NCBI GenBank assembly: GCA_016699855.1
Contig: CP064988.1
Location: 3,252,501-3,316,500, forward strand
Source: Rhodospirillales bacterium
GTDB taxonomy: Bacteria > Pseudomonadota > Alphaproteobacteria > Reyranellales > Reyranellaceae
Length of the DNA stretch: 64,000 bases
Reading direction: 5' to 3'
Below are positions 34,331-42,554 of the stretch, piece after piece; positions within the stretch are counted from its first letter, which is position 1, and every line of letters begins with the position of its first letter. The position numbers and the translations under genes are program-made. The notes under the pieces were generated by a model. The model had not been told where the DNA came from. It made no database searches and was given only the letters and a program-made list of their open reading frames with translations.

Positions 34331-35290
34331 TCAATACCCCTTGGCGCGGTCGACCAGCTCGGCCAGCGGTCTGCCGTCGAGGAAGCGGCCGAGATTGTCG
34401 ACGAACAGCTTGGCGACGAACTTGTCGCGCCGCGGGTGCGGGCCGCCGATATGCGGCAGCACCAGGATGCCCGGCGTGGTCCAGAACGCGTGCTCGGCCG
34501 GCAGCGGCTCCTGGCGGAACACGTCCAGCACCGCGCCGGCGATGGTCCCGGCCTTCACCGCCGCGATCAGGTCGTCGTCCTTGATGGTGTGGCCGCGGCC
34601 GAAATTCAGCAGCCACGCGCCGGGTTTCATCTTCGCGAGCCGCTTCGCGTCGATGAAATTGTCGGTCTCCGGCGTCGCCGGCAGCAGCAGCAGCACGTAG
34701 TCCGACGCCGCCAGCACGTCGTCGGTGCGCGACGGCGGGAACACCTCGGCGACGTTGGCGACGGCGGCGGGTTGCCGCCTGGTGCCGATCACGCGCATGC
34801 CCAGCGCCGACGCCAGCCGCGCCACCTCGGCGCCGATCGCGCCCAGTCCGAGGATGCCCAGGGTCTTGCCGGTCAACGGCTGCGCCACGGTATGGACCCA
34901 ATTCGACGTCTTCTGGTTCTCGGCCGCGAGCGCGTACGGCTTGGCGACGTGGAACAGCGCGCCGAGGATGTTCTCCGGCATCGACTCCAGATGCGTGCCC
35001 CTGGCGCAGGTCAGCGCCAGACCCGCCGGCAGGTCGGGCAGGGCCATCCAGCCCTCGACGCCGGCGGTCATCGCCTGCGCCCAGCGCAGCTTCGGCATCG
35101 CGCCCAGCGTGCCCGGCGGCACGGCGCCGGCCATCAGCGCCTCGGTGCGCGCGAGCTGCTCGGGCGAGGGCCGCTCCTTGCGCGGCAGCGTGTCGAAGGC
35201 GACGCGGTCGGCCAGCCCCGCCGCTTTGGCGGCCTCGACGTAGGGCGCGGGATTGTCGGTCCACAGCAGGACATGGGCGCGGTTGGTCAC
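34331..35290 (-). CDS. D-2-hydroxyacid dehydrogenase
   Basis: A 319-residue NAD(P)-dependent D-isomer hydroxyacid dehydrogenase. The Rossmann motif GILGLGAIGAEVARLASALGMRVIG starts near residue 143. Catalytic residues fit the family: Arg in 'LLNFGRGHTIKDDDLIAAV' near 225, Glu in 'GAVLDVFRQEPLP' near 257 and His in 'LPHIGGPHPRRD' near 283. The GTG start at 35290 is chosen from homology (TNRAHVLLWTDNP); the frame is open further upstream through repeat sequence. It would reduce a 2-keto acid such as glyoxylate or hydroxypyruvate. Confidence 0.88.
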   Translation of the reverse strand: MTNRAHVLLWTDNPAPYVEAAKAAGLADRVAFDTLPRKERPSPEQLARTEALMAGAVPPGTLGAMPKLRWAQAMTAGVEGWMALPDLPAGLALTCARGTHLESMPENILGALFHVAKPYALAAENQKTSNWVHTVAQPLTGKTLGILGLGAIGAEVARLASALGMRVIGTRRQPAAVANVAEVFPPSRTDDVLAASDYVLLLLPATPETDNFIDAKRLAKMKPGAWLLNFGRGHTIKDDDLIAAVKAGTIAGAVLDVFRQEPLPAEHAFWTTPGILVLPHIGGPHPRRDKFVAKLFVDNLGRFLDGRPLAELVDRAKGY

Positions 35291-35372
35291 GGGCGGTCGT
35301 CCTTCGGATCTGGAATCGGATGTGCCCCGCCACGGTAGGGTCGCGCCGCCGCGAACGCCAGCGCCGAACGCC

Positions 35373-35600
35373 TCATGCCCCCCTCGCCCCGCGAAGGCGG
35401 GCAGAGGGTCGGGGTGAGGGGCTTCCGCTGGACCGCGAGTTCCCTTGATTCGAACGGCGGCGCGCCTTCCGGATGCCGCGAAGCCCCTCACCTTCCCATC
35501 GCTGCGCGATGGGCCCCTTCCTCTCCCCGCCTTCGCGGGGCGAGGAGTTCAGCGGCGCTTGGCGCGAGCCCGCTCCCTCTCTCCGTATGGGCGGGGACAG
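35373..35600. repeat. Pair of palindromic repeats upstream of GMC gene
   Basis: 'cccctcgccccgcgaaggcggg' and 'cccgccttcgcggggcgagg' are facing arms about 125 bases apart. 'cccatcgctgcgcgatgggc' lies between. The 421-base gap 35291-35711 holds this repeat and the promoter of the GMC gene; no other coding sequence is evident. Confidence 0.6.
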
Positions 35601-35711
35601 GGCTGGGCCGAGGCGCTTCTCCCGGCCGCGCGCACGGCTTCCTCTCGCTTTACACGCGGCCCGCGATGGATTGTGCTGACGGCGGCGCCAGCGGAGGGGA
35701 GAGGGAACGCG

Positions 35712-37310
35712 ATGCTCGACAAGGTCGACGTGTTGATCGTGGGGTCCGGCGCGTCCGGCGCCGCCGTGGCATGGAGCCTGGCCGAGACGAGGATGCGCAT
35801 CGTCTGCCTCGAGCAGGGCGGCTGGGTGAAGCCGACGGACTATCCCAGCAACGGCCGGGACTGGGAGGCCCGCCTGTTCAGCGACTTCGCCACCAATCCC
35901 AACCGGCGCGCGCGGCCGACCGACTATCCGATCAACGACGACAACTCGCCGATCAAGGTCGTGAACTTCAACGGCGTCGGCGGCGGCACGATCATGTACA
36001 CGGCGCACTTCCCGCGCCTGAAGCCGTCGGACTTCAAGGTCCGCACGCTCGACGGCGTCGCCGACGACTGGCCGGTCGACTACGCCACGCTGGAGCCGTT
36101 CTGGGCCGAGAACGACCGCATGATGGGCGTCTCCGGCCTGGCCGGCGATCCCGCCTATCCGCCGAAATCCCCGCCGATGCCGCCGCTGCCCCTCGGCAAA
36201 TCCGGCCAGCGCTTCGGCCGCGCGATGAACCGGCTGGGCTGGCACTGGTGGCCGAGCGACAGCACGATCGCCACCGTCGACTACGAGGGCCGCGCCAGGT
36301 GCGTGAACCTCGGCCACTGCACGCCGGGCTGCGCCCAGGGCGCCAAGGCCAGCACCGACATCACCTACTGGCCGCTGGCGATCCGCGCCGGCGTCGAGCT
36401 GCGCACCCATTGCCGCGTGCGCGAGATCACGGTCGGTCCCGACGGCATGGCCACCGGGGCGGTCTACTACGATCCCGACGGCAAGGAGGTGTTCCAGCCG
36501 GCCGAGATCGTGATCATGGCCTGCAACGGCGTCGGCACCCCGAGGCTGATGCTCAACTCGACCTCCGGCAAATTCCCGCGGGGCATCGCCAATTCGAGCG
36601 ACCTGGTCGGCCGCAACCTGATGTTCCACCCCTACGCCAACGTGCACGGCTACGTCGACGAGCCGCTCGACGGCAACAAGGGCCCGCCGCTGTGCCTGTG
36701 GAGCCAGGAGTTCTACGAGACCGATCCCGGCCGGGACTTCGTGCGCGGCTACACCTTCCAGTTCGGCCGCGGCTACGCCGCCATCCTCGAGGCGATCAAC
36801 AGCATGTCGCATGGCCGTCTGCCGTGGGGCGATGACCACCACGCGACCTACCGCCGCCTGCTGCACCACCGCATCGGATTGTCGGCGATCTGCGAGGACC
36901 TGCCGGAGGCGCACAACCGCGTCACCCTCGATCCCGCGCTGAAGGACTCCCACGGCATCCCCGCGCCGAGGATCGACTACACGCTCGGCGCCAACAGCCT
37001 GCGCATGATGGACCACGGTATCGCGCGGGCGAAGGAGATCCTGGCCGAGGCCGGCGCCACCAACATCGGCGTCGAGAGCCCGATCCTCAACGGCGGCTGG
37101 CACCTGCTGGGCACCGCGCGCATGGGCGTCGACCCGGAGCGCTCCGTGGTCAACGAATGGGGCCGCAGCCACGACGTGAAGAACCTGTTCATCGTCGACG
37201 GCAGCATCTGGGTGACCTCGGGCGGCGTCAATCCGACCTCGACGATCCAGGCGCTGGCGCTCTACATCGCCGATCAGATCAAGCGCCGTCTCGCCGATCT
37301 GTTCGATTGA
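35712..37310 (+). CDS. GMC-family FAD dehydrogenase with iron-sulfur motif
   Basis: A 532-residue glucose-methanol-choline oxidoreductase. FAD binds at GSGASG (11-16). 'GVGGGTIMYTAHFPRL' near residue 90 and the C-terminal 'NGGWHLLGTARMG' (active-site His) with 'VDGSIWVTSGGVNPTSTIQALAL' complete the fold. Cys197, Cys203 and Cys207 are spaced C-x5-C-x3-C, the same spacing as the 3Fe-4S ligands of bacterial FAD-dependent glucose dehydrogenase. It should therefore be the catalytic subunit of a membrane-linked sugar or alcohol dehydrogenase passing electrons to a cytochrome. The next gene encodes the matching small subunit. Confidence 0.9.
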   Translation: MLDKVDVLIVGSGASGAAVAWSLAETRMRIVCLEQGGWVKPTDYPSNGRDWEARLFSDFATNPNRRARPTDYPINDDNSPIKVVNFNGVGGGTIMYTAHFPRLKPSDFKVRTLDGVADDWPVDYATLEPFWAENDRMMGVSGLAGDPAYPPKSPPMPPLPLGKSGQRFGRAMNRLGWHWWPSDSTIATVDYEGRARCVNLGHCTPGCAQGAKASTDITYWPLAIRAGVELRTHCRVREITVGPDGMATGAVYYDPDGKEVFQPAEIVIMACNGVGTPRLMLNSTSGKFPRGIANSSDLVGRNLMFHPYANVHGYVDEPLDGNKGPPLCLWSQEFYETDPGRDFVRGYTFQFGRGYAAILEAINSMSHGRLPWGDDHHATYRRLLHHRIGLSAICEDLPEAHNRVTLDPALKDSHGIPAPRIDYTLGANSLRMMDHGIARAKEILAEAGATNIGVESPILNGGWHLLGTARMGVDPERSVVNEWGRSHDVKNLFIVDGSIWVTSGGVNPTSTIQALALYIADQIKRRLADLFD

Positions 37311-37321
37311 GGCCATCAGCC

Positions 37322-37813
37322 ATGACCGCCACCCCGACCGACGCCGGCCACGGCCTCACCGACGACGAGATCCGCGATCTGCGCGCCATATCGGCCGCCA
37401 TCATCCCGGCCAGCGCCCGCTACGGCGTGCCCGGCGCCGACGACGATCTCATCTTCGCCGACATCGTCCGCAGCCTCGAGCGCGACCGCGACGACATCAG
37501 GCGCGCGCTGGCGCGGCTGGTGGAGCTGGCCGGCGGCCGGCGCTTCGCCGATCTCGATCCGCCGGCCCGCAAGGACGCCGCCGAGGCGCTGCGCGGGGAG
37601 CGCGGCGCGCCGGTGGCGGCGCTCACGCGCGTGGTGCTGCTCTGCTACTACCGCGACGACCGCGTGATGCGCTCGCTCGACATGGAGCCGCGCCCGCCCT
37701 TCCCCAAGGGCCACGAGGTCGAGCAGGGCGACTGGTCGCTGCTCGATCCGGTGCGGGGGCGGAAGCCGTTCTACAGGACGGCGCAGTCTCCGAGCGATGG
37801 AGCTACCTCGTAG
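37322..37813 (+). CDS. Small subunit-like protein of a GMC dehydrogenase
   Basis: A 163-residue helical protein similar to gluconate 2-dehydrogenase subunit 3. 'LTDDEIRDLRAISAAIIPASARYGVPGADD' near residue 12 and 'VLLCYYRDDRVMRSLDMEPRPPFPKGHEVEQGDWSLLDPVRGRKPFYR' near 105 are typical. Small subunits usually carry a Tat signal that also exports the catalytic subunit; here no signal is evident, so the complex may face the cytoplasm or use another route. The start is 11 bases after the GMC stop. Confidence 0.82.
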   Translation: MTATPTDAGHGLTDDEIRDLRAISAAIIPASARYGVPGADDDLIFADIVRSLERDRDDIRRALARLVELAGGRRFADLDPPARKDAAEALRGERGAPVAALTRVVLLCYYRDDRVMRSLDMEPRPPFPKGHEVEQGDWSLLDPVRGRKPFYRTAQSPSDGATS

Positions 37814-37822
37814 GAGGCCAGC

Positions 37823-38080
37823 ATGATTTCGAAATCGATCCGAAATCCATCTTGTCCGACGACGCGGACGTCGCGAGCGCGCTTGCGTAGTCAGGGTTTG
37901 CGACCCGTTGAGATCTGGGTGCCGGACGTCCGGGCGCCCGGCTTCCGCGCCGAGGCCCATCGCCAGTCACTGGCGGTGGCGGCCAGTGCCCACGGGGCCG
38001 AAGATCAAGCGTTCATCGACACAGTGTCCACTCCGTCGTCCGGCGACCGCGATGAAGAAGCGACGCGAGACACGGCATAG
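37823..38080 (+). CDS. MazE-like antitoxin (DUF3018 type), toxin not found
   Basis: An 85-residue protein. 'RARLRSQGLRPVEIWVPDVRAPGFRAEAHRQSLAVAAS' (about 18-55) and 'DQAFIDTVS' are the hallmarks of the antitoxin MazE family that pairs with MazF/PemK RNases. GGAGG precedes the ATG. The family's toxin gene normally overlaps or directly follows the antitoxin stop. Here only the convergent cytochrome gene follows, 16 bases on, and no MazF-like frame is seen. It lies between the dehydrogenase subunit genes and the cytochrome gene, so it appears to be an orphan or a remnant. Confidence 0.7.
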   Translation: MISKSIRNPSCPTTRTSRARLRSQGLRPVEIWVPDVRAPGFRAEAHRQSLAVAASAHGAEDQAFIDTVSTPSSGDRDEEATRDTA

Positions 38081-38096
38081 GTTGTCGCCGTAGCCC

Positions 38097-38906
38097 TCAC
38101 TCCACCACAGGCACGCCCCGCAGATACTCGAACAGCGCCCGCGCCACGCGCCGGCGCTCGGCCTCGGGCAGGCGCGGCGCCAGCGCCGGCATGGTGGTGT
38201 CCTTGCGCCGCGACGACGGCGCCAGCAGCCAGGCGGTGAAATCCGGCTCCTCCATCGCCCTGGCGATCTCCGCGAGGTTGGCGGGGAATTTGCGCCCGCC
38301 ATAGCCGTTGACCTGGTGGCAGCTCAGGCAATGCGTCGCCGCCAGCGCGGCGCCGCCGCGCAGCCGCGGATCGAGTCCCGGCGGCGTCAGCACCGAATCC
38401 GACGCCGTCGATGGCACGATCTCCGTCACCTGGTACGGCCAGTGGCGCGCGCCCTCCGCGCGCGCCGCGGCGTCGGCGACGTTCTCCCACACGAGGTAGT
38501 AGGGGCCCAGCGGCACGTCGCGCTCGTTCTGGGCGACGTTGTCGACCGTGAACGGCCGCCCGTCAGCGCGCGCGAACACGATGAACGCCTTGCCCGGGGC
38601 GAACCGCGCCGCCGGCACCCGCGAGACGTAGCCGTCCAGCGCGTGGAACTCGATCGTCGCCGCCTTGCTCCGCCATTCCGCGCCGAACAGCGCCGCCAGC
38701 ACGAGTTCCGCCGGATAGCCGACGTACGCGACCGCGACCGGCGCCGCCGCCGTCGACAGATGCGGCTCGTACACGCGCACCACGGATGGCGCCGCGCCGA
38801 TCCGCGCCTTGAGCGTCTCGACCGGCGGCAACGTCTCCGCCGCCGCCGGCGCCGCGACGGACGCGGCCAGCGCGAGGAGGAGGGCCATCAGCGTCCTGAT
38901 CGACAT
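38097..38906 (-). CDS. Periplasmic c-type cytochrome with N-terminal molybdopterin-oxidase-like domain
   Basis: A 269-residue secreted protein: signal MSIRTLMALLLALAASVAAPAAA, then about 150 residues with 'GYPAELVLAALFGAEWRSKAATIEFHALDGYVSRVPAARFAPGKAFIVFARADG', resembling the sulfite-oxidase-type substrate fold without its cofactor cysteine, then a cytochrome c domain with heme site CLSCH (near residue 189) and a Met ligand in 'DTTMPALAPRLP'. Such hybrid proteins are probably electron carriers. It could accept electrons from the GMC dehydrogenase upstream, although it lies on the opposite strand. Confidence 0.82.
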   Translation of the reverse strand: MSIRTLMALLLALAASVAAPAAAETLPPVETLKARIGAAPSVVRVYEPHLSTAAAPVAVAYVGYPAELVLAALFGAEWRSKAATIEFHALDGYVSRVPAARFAPGKAFIVFARADGRPFTVDNVAQNERDVPLGPYYLVWENVADAAARAEGARHWPYQVTEIVPSTASDSVLTPPGLDPRLRGGAALAATHCLSCHQVNGYGGRKFPANLAEIARAMEEPDFTAWLLAPSSRRKDTTMPALAPRLPEAERRRVARALFEYLRGVPVVE

Positions 38907-39067
38907 CTCGGTCGTCCCCGCGCGCCGAACCACCGGCGTCCCGACTTCTTGCGGCCCTGATCCGCTGGAGTCCAGCCGGGCATGGTGCGCGACCGGCTTC
39001 CGCGGCGGTGGATATCCATGCGAAATGAGAGGCCCTTGATCCACCCCTGAATCCGGCCGGTCCGACC

Positions 39068-39610
39068 GTGAACAAATCCGAAGACCGCCGCGCCGCCATC
39101 GTCGACCGGCTCGCCGATTTCGTGCTGGCCGAGGGCCTGTCGGCGTCCAGCCTGCGGCCGCTGGCCGACGCCGCCGGCACGAGCGACCGCATGCTGCTCT
39201 ACTATTTCAAGGACAAGACGGAGATCGTCGCCGCCGCGCTCGAGCGGATATCGCAGCGCCTGGTCGCGGTGCTCGACGCCGCCGCCGCGCCGGCGCCGCT
39301 GCCGTTCGACCGGCTGCTGCCGCGGCTACGCCGGATCCTGCTGGCCGACGCCATGCGGCCCTACATGCGGCTGTGGCTGGAGGTCGCCGCCCTGGCGGCC
39401 CGCGGCGATCCGTTCCACCGCGCCATCGGCGAGCGGCTGGGGCGCGGCTTCCTCGCGTGGGGCGCCGCCCAGCTCGACAGCGCCACGCCGCGCCAGCGCG
39501 CGGCCGACGCGGCCCGGCTGTTCGTCATGCTGGAGGGCATGGTCCTGCTCAACAGCCTCGGCCTTGGCGACGTCTGCGACGCGGCGTTGCCGCCGCGCCG
39601 GAGGTCATGA
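39068..39610 (+). CDS. TetR family transcriptional regulator
   Basis: A 180-residue regulator. 'RAAIVDRLADFVLAEGLSASSLRPLADAAGTSDRMLLYYFKDKTEIVAAAL' (about 8-58) is the helix-turn-helix, and the shorter C-terminal domain ends at 'LGLGDVCDAALPPRRRS'. The start is a GTG at 39068. Its 3' end overlaps the convergent small membrane protein gene by 6 bases. Paired palindromes upstream of that gene (40034-40087) are plausible targets of this regulator. Confidence 0.88.
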   Translation: MNKSEDRRAAIVDRLADFVLAEGLSASSLRPLADAAGTSDRMLLYYFKDKTEIVAAALERISQRLVAVLDAAAAPAPLPFDRLLPRLRRILLADAMRPYMRLWLEVAALAARGDPFHRAIGERLGRGFLAWGAAQLDSATPRQRAADAARLFVMLEGMVLLNSLGLGDVCDAALPPRRRS

Positions 39611-40024
39611 GCGCGTCGTCCTGTTCATGACGCAGCCCAGCGCCAATCCGACGCCGCCGCCCCAGAGGATCACGGCGCCCGCGCCGGCCACCTGAGGGAG
39701 GTCCGCGCCATACAGCGCCGGGAACCAGGCCAGCGCCACGCCGTCGAGCAGCGTCGCCACCGCGGTCATGACGGCGACGCCGAGCGCGATCCGATCCGGT
39801 TCCAGTTTCGCCGCGCGCCGGGCGACCAGGATCAACGGCACCGTGCCGGGCACGACGAGCGCGTAGAGGACGATCCGGGCGAGACCTTCGTAGACGCCCA
39901 TGGGGCCGAGGACGCGGCACGTCAGGGCGCCGGCCAACCAGAACGCGACGCCGAGGGCGGCCAGCGCCGCGAGCTGCGCGGGCCGCAGCGGCAGGCGGGC
40001 GGCGATAGTCGTCGGATCGGGCAT
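39605..40024 (-). CDS. Small integral membrane protein (possibly DUF5367-like)
   Basis: A 139-residue protein with four hydrophobic segments: about 18-38 (LAALAALGVAFWLAGALTCRV), 45-67, 80-103 (LGVAVMTAVATLLDGVALAWF) and 112-132. The third segment and following 'FPALYG' recall the DUF5367 family, but the match is weak. No catalytic motif. The gene is preceded by two strong inverted repeats and overlaps the TetR gene tail-to-tail, so it is probably that regulator's target. Confidence 0.75.
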   Translation of the reverse strand: MPDPTTIAARLPLRPAQLAALAALGVAFWLAGALTCRVLGPMGVYEGLARIVLYALVVPGTVPLILVARRAAKLEPDRIALGVAVMTAVATLLDGVALAWFPALYGADLPQVAGAGAVILWGGGVGLALGCVMNRTTRS

Positions 40025-40033
40025 GAGGTGTCC

Positions 40034-40087
40034 TCTTGTAGCGAGTGCTACAGGTCATCTACAGAAATGTAGCGATCGCTACAAGAG
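40034..40087. promoter_or_regulatory. Paired palindromic operators
   Basis: TGTAGCGAGTGCTACA (40037-40052) and TGTAGCGATCGCTACA (40068-40083) are two 16-base inverted repeats with centres 31 bases apart, about three helical turns. The second is perfect. The outer half-sites extend to a 12-base complementary pair (CTCTTGTAGCGA / TCGCTACAAGAG). They sit directly upstream of the small membrane protein gene and are typical of TetR-type binding sites. Confidence 0.75.
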
Positions 40088-40121
40088 CCGAGATCCGATC
40101 CGTCACGCGCGCCGCGCGCAC

Positions 40122-40766
40122 CTACGGCGCCACCGGATTCCTCGCGTCCATCAGGATCCGCCCGCCGATGGCGATGAAGCAGACGCCGGCGGCGCGCTCG
40201 ATCCAGTGGCGCGCGTCCGCGAACCGCCGCACCACCGGCGCCGACGACATGAACAGCGACACGATCGCGTACCAGACCAGCGCGCTGGCGACGACCAGCC
40301 CGATCATCAGCGCCATCAACCAGCCCGGCGTCGCCGGCGTCACCGCCGTCGCGAACACGCTGGCGAACAGCACGATCGCCTTGGGGTTGGTCAGCGTGAC
40401 GAGGAAGCCGAACAGCAGCGCGTTGCCGGCCGGCCGGCGCGCCGCGCCGTCGCCCGCCACGTCGATCTCGATGACGGCGGGCTTGGCGCGCACCAGCTTG
40501 ATGCCGAGATAGATCAGATAGCCGCCGCCCAGCACGCGCACCGCCCAGGTCAGCCACTGGTATTCGACGAGGATCGCCGACAGCCCCAGCAGGCTCAGCG
40601 TCGCGTAGAATCCCAGCCCGGCCGACACGCCGATGGTCGTCAGCAGCCCGGCCGTCGTGCCGCGCGTCATCGAGGCGCGCACCACCGCGACGAAATCCGG
40701 CCCCGGCAGGATCAGCGCCGGGATGAACACGCCGAACACGGCGATCAGGACGGCGAAGGTTTCCAT
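40122..40766 (-). CDS. LysE/RhtB family amino-acid exporter
   Basis: A 214-residue membrane protein with about six hydrophobic segments. The LysE/RhtB signature is present: 'PGPDFVAVVRASMTRGTTAGLLTTIGVSAGLGFYATLSLLGLSAI' (about 20-66), 'VRVLGGGYLIYLGIKLVRA' near 75 and 'LLFGFLVTLTNPKAIVLFASVFATAV' near 115-140. It exports amino acids or their derivatives. A near-identical but truncated copy lies about 1 kb away (41858-42294). Confidence 0.92.
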   Translation of the reverse strand: METFAVLIAVFGVFIPALILPGPDFVAVVRASMTRGTTAGLLTTIGVSAGLGFYATLSLLGLSAILVEYQWLTWAVRVLGGGYLIYLGIKLVRAKPAVIEIDVAGDGAARRPAGNALLFGFLVTLTNPKAIVLFASVFATAVTPATPGWLMALMIGLVVASALVWYAIVSLFMSSAPVVRRFADARHWIERAAGVCFIAIGGRILMDARNPVAP

Positions 40767-41129
40767 GGTCGGTCCGCGAGGGGGTGGAACGCGGCGCGTC
40801 GCGCCGTCCCGTCATTCTGCCGCGGCGCACGACATCGCGCCACGCCCCGCGCGCGAAGCATGGTCGCGGCGGATTGGGTCCGCGGCCCAAGGGCGTTACC
40901 GGCCCTCCTGGCCGCGCTAGTGACGGCGGCTGGGAGGGCCGGCGCGATGCGCTACTCGCGGTCGCTTTGGTCGCCCTCCGGGCCGTCCTGGTCCTTGTCG
41001 ACGCCCGGACGCTTCTCGGTCTGGTCCTTCTTCCGCCGGTCCAGGCGCTGCTGCTTGCGCAGTCCCTCGATCCGGCAGACCATGCCGCCCGCGTCGCGAT
41101 GGGAATCGCGGCCGGTATGGGAGCACGTC
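40767..41129. other. Gap between lysE and the hydrolase-like gene
   Basis: This 363-base stretch has no recognisable gene. A hydrophilic minus-strand frame of 43 codons (40952-41083) is open but lacks a clear ribosome site. The region differs from what flanks the duplicate lysE copy, so it probably entered with the gene at 41130. Confidence 0.4.
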
Positions 41130-41846
41130 ATGGTCGACGAACTGCTGCACTTCTCGCGCACGCCGCGGGAGGCGGAGGTCGAGGGCGCCAAGCTCGACGA
41201 GACAAAACGCGGACGCGCGCCCAAGCCGCTGGAGCCGTTCGAGAAGGCCCGGTTGCACACGCCGGCCACGGCCAAGGACGTCGCCGCCGCCATCCGCCGC
41301 GTCTGGGGCGCAGGGTACATGAAGGGACCGGCTTCGCAGGACGCGGTCTGCGTGCTGTTGGGCCAATGGGGTGTCGAGACCTTCAAGGGGGTCGATGGCC
41401 AGGCCTGCCACAACTGGAACCTGGCCGGCATCAAGACGGCGCGGCCGGAAAGCGAGTGGCACTACCGCATGCAGACGCCGGATGACATGCCGGAGAAGGA
41501 GGCGGAGGCCTATGTCGCGGCGCAAAAGCGGCTGCGGCCGGGCAATCCGCTCGCCTTTTTCGACACTGACAAGAACTTGGCCGGCCCAGGCAAGCTGCGG
41601 GTCTGGCAAATCGCCTGCTTCCGTTCGAGCGAAAGTCTGGAGTCCGGCGCCAAGCTGTTCATCGGTACCGTGGCGCATTTTGCCGCCGCCCTGCCCTTCA
41701 TGCATGCCGGCCAGCCCGAGGCCTATGCCAACGCCTTGAGCGATCAGGTGATGGGTCGGAACAAAGGCTGGTTCAACGCGCCGTCCTCTGCCTACCAGCA
41801 CGGCATCCGGGTCCGCTTCGACAAGTACAAGGCGGCGGGGATCTAA
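41130..41846 (+). CDS. Putative cell-wall hydrolase-like protein
   Basis: A 238-residue cytosolic-looking protein. After a charged N-terminus (KLDETKRGRAPKPLEPFEKARL), residues about 45-110 read 'AAAIRRVWGAGYMKGPASQDAVCVLLGQWGVETFKG...CHNWNLAGIKTA', in which Glu in 'GVETFKG' and 'NWNLAGIK' mimic the ESG...N-LFGIK core of FlgJ-type N-acetylglucosaminidases. 'WQIACFRSSESLESGAKLFIGTVAHF' and 'PEAYANALSDQVM' continue that resemblance. No signal peptide is present, as in phage endolysins or effector proteins. Its codon use is a little less GC-rich than its neighbours. It sits where a duplicate lysE is cut off. Confidence 0.65.
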   Translation: MVDELLHFSRTPREAEVEGAKLDETKRGRAPKPLEPFEKARLHTPATAKDVAAAIRRVWGAGYMKGPASQDAVCVLLGQWGVETFKGVDGQACHNWNLAGIKTARPESEWHYRMQTPDDMPEKEAEAYVAAQKRLRPGNPLAFFDTDKNLAGPGKLRVWQIACFRSSESLESGAKLFIGTVAHFAAALPFMHAGQPEAYANALSDQVMGRNKGWFNAPSSAYQHGIRVRFDKYKAAGI

Positions 41847-41857
41847 TCCGCGGGTCC

Positions 41858-42294
41858 GGCCGGAACCGCCGTCGCGAACACGCAGGCGAACAGCACGATC
41901 GCCTTGGGAGTGGTCAGCGTGACGAGGAAGCCGAACAGTAGCGAATTGCCCCCGCGCATCCGCGCGCGCCCGCCGCCGCGGGATCGACGTCGATCTCGAT
42001 GACGGCGGGCTTGGCGCGCACCAGCTTGATGCCGAGATAGACCAGGTAGCCGCCGCCCAGCACGCGCACCGCCCAGGTCAGCCACTGGTATTCGACGAGG
42101 ATCGCCGACAGGCCCAGCAGGCTCAGCGTCGCGTAGAATCCCAGGCCGGTCGACACGCCGATGGTCGTCAGCAGCCCGGCCGCCGTGCCGCGCGTCATCG
42201 AGGCGCGCACCACGGCGACGAAATCCGGTCCCGGCAGGATCAGCGCCGGGAAGAACACGCCGAACACGGCGATCAGGACGGCGAAGGTTTCCAT
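41858..42294 (-). pseudogene. Truncated duplicate of the LysE-type exporter gene
   Basis: The first ~100 codons repeat the lysE gene at 40122-40766 with only a few changes (for example Ile15 to Phe, Thr43-type to Ala). Near 41960-41985 the frame shifts, then 'LLFGFLVTLTTPKAIVLFACVFATAV' continues in another frame. Similarity ends abruptly near 41858, where the 3' third of the gene is missing and the hydrolase-like gene begins on the opposite strand. It cannot encode a full transporter. Confidence 0.85.
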
Positions 42295-42330
42295 CGCGGG
42301 CCCGCTACGGATCGATGGCGGCGCGGCGGA

Positions 42331-42420
42331 TGGCGGAGGGGGTGGGATTCGAACCCACGGTACCCTTGCGAGCACAACAGTTTTCGAGACTGTCCCAATC
42401 GACCACTCTGGCACCCCTCC
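42331..42420 (-). tRNA. tRNA-Ser(CGA)
   Basis: Ninety bases including an encoded CCA. On the minus strand it begins GGAGGGGTGCCAGAGTGGTC, has anticodon loop CTCGAAA (anticodon CGA), a long variable arm (TGTGCTCGCAAGGGTACC) typical of class II serine tRNAs, T-loop GGTTCGAATCC and a 3' acceptor strand CCCCTCC followed by GCCA. Confidence 0.95.
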
Positions 42421-42554
42421 GGGATCCCTGACGGGACAGACACCGGGTTCGTCGACGGCGAGCGGGTTATATAGACGGCCCGCCGGCCGGGCAAGGGCTC
42501 GGCGCGGGGTGCCGGCCGCGTCCGCGACCGCCGCCCCCGCGCGCCGGCCGGCGC

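Noticed and set aside
40952..41083. 43-codon hydrophilic frame on the minus strand
   Set aside because: Charged and protein-like, but without a convincing ribosome site or homology.
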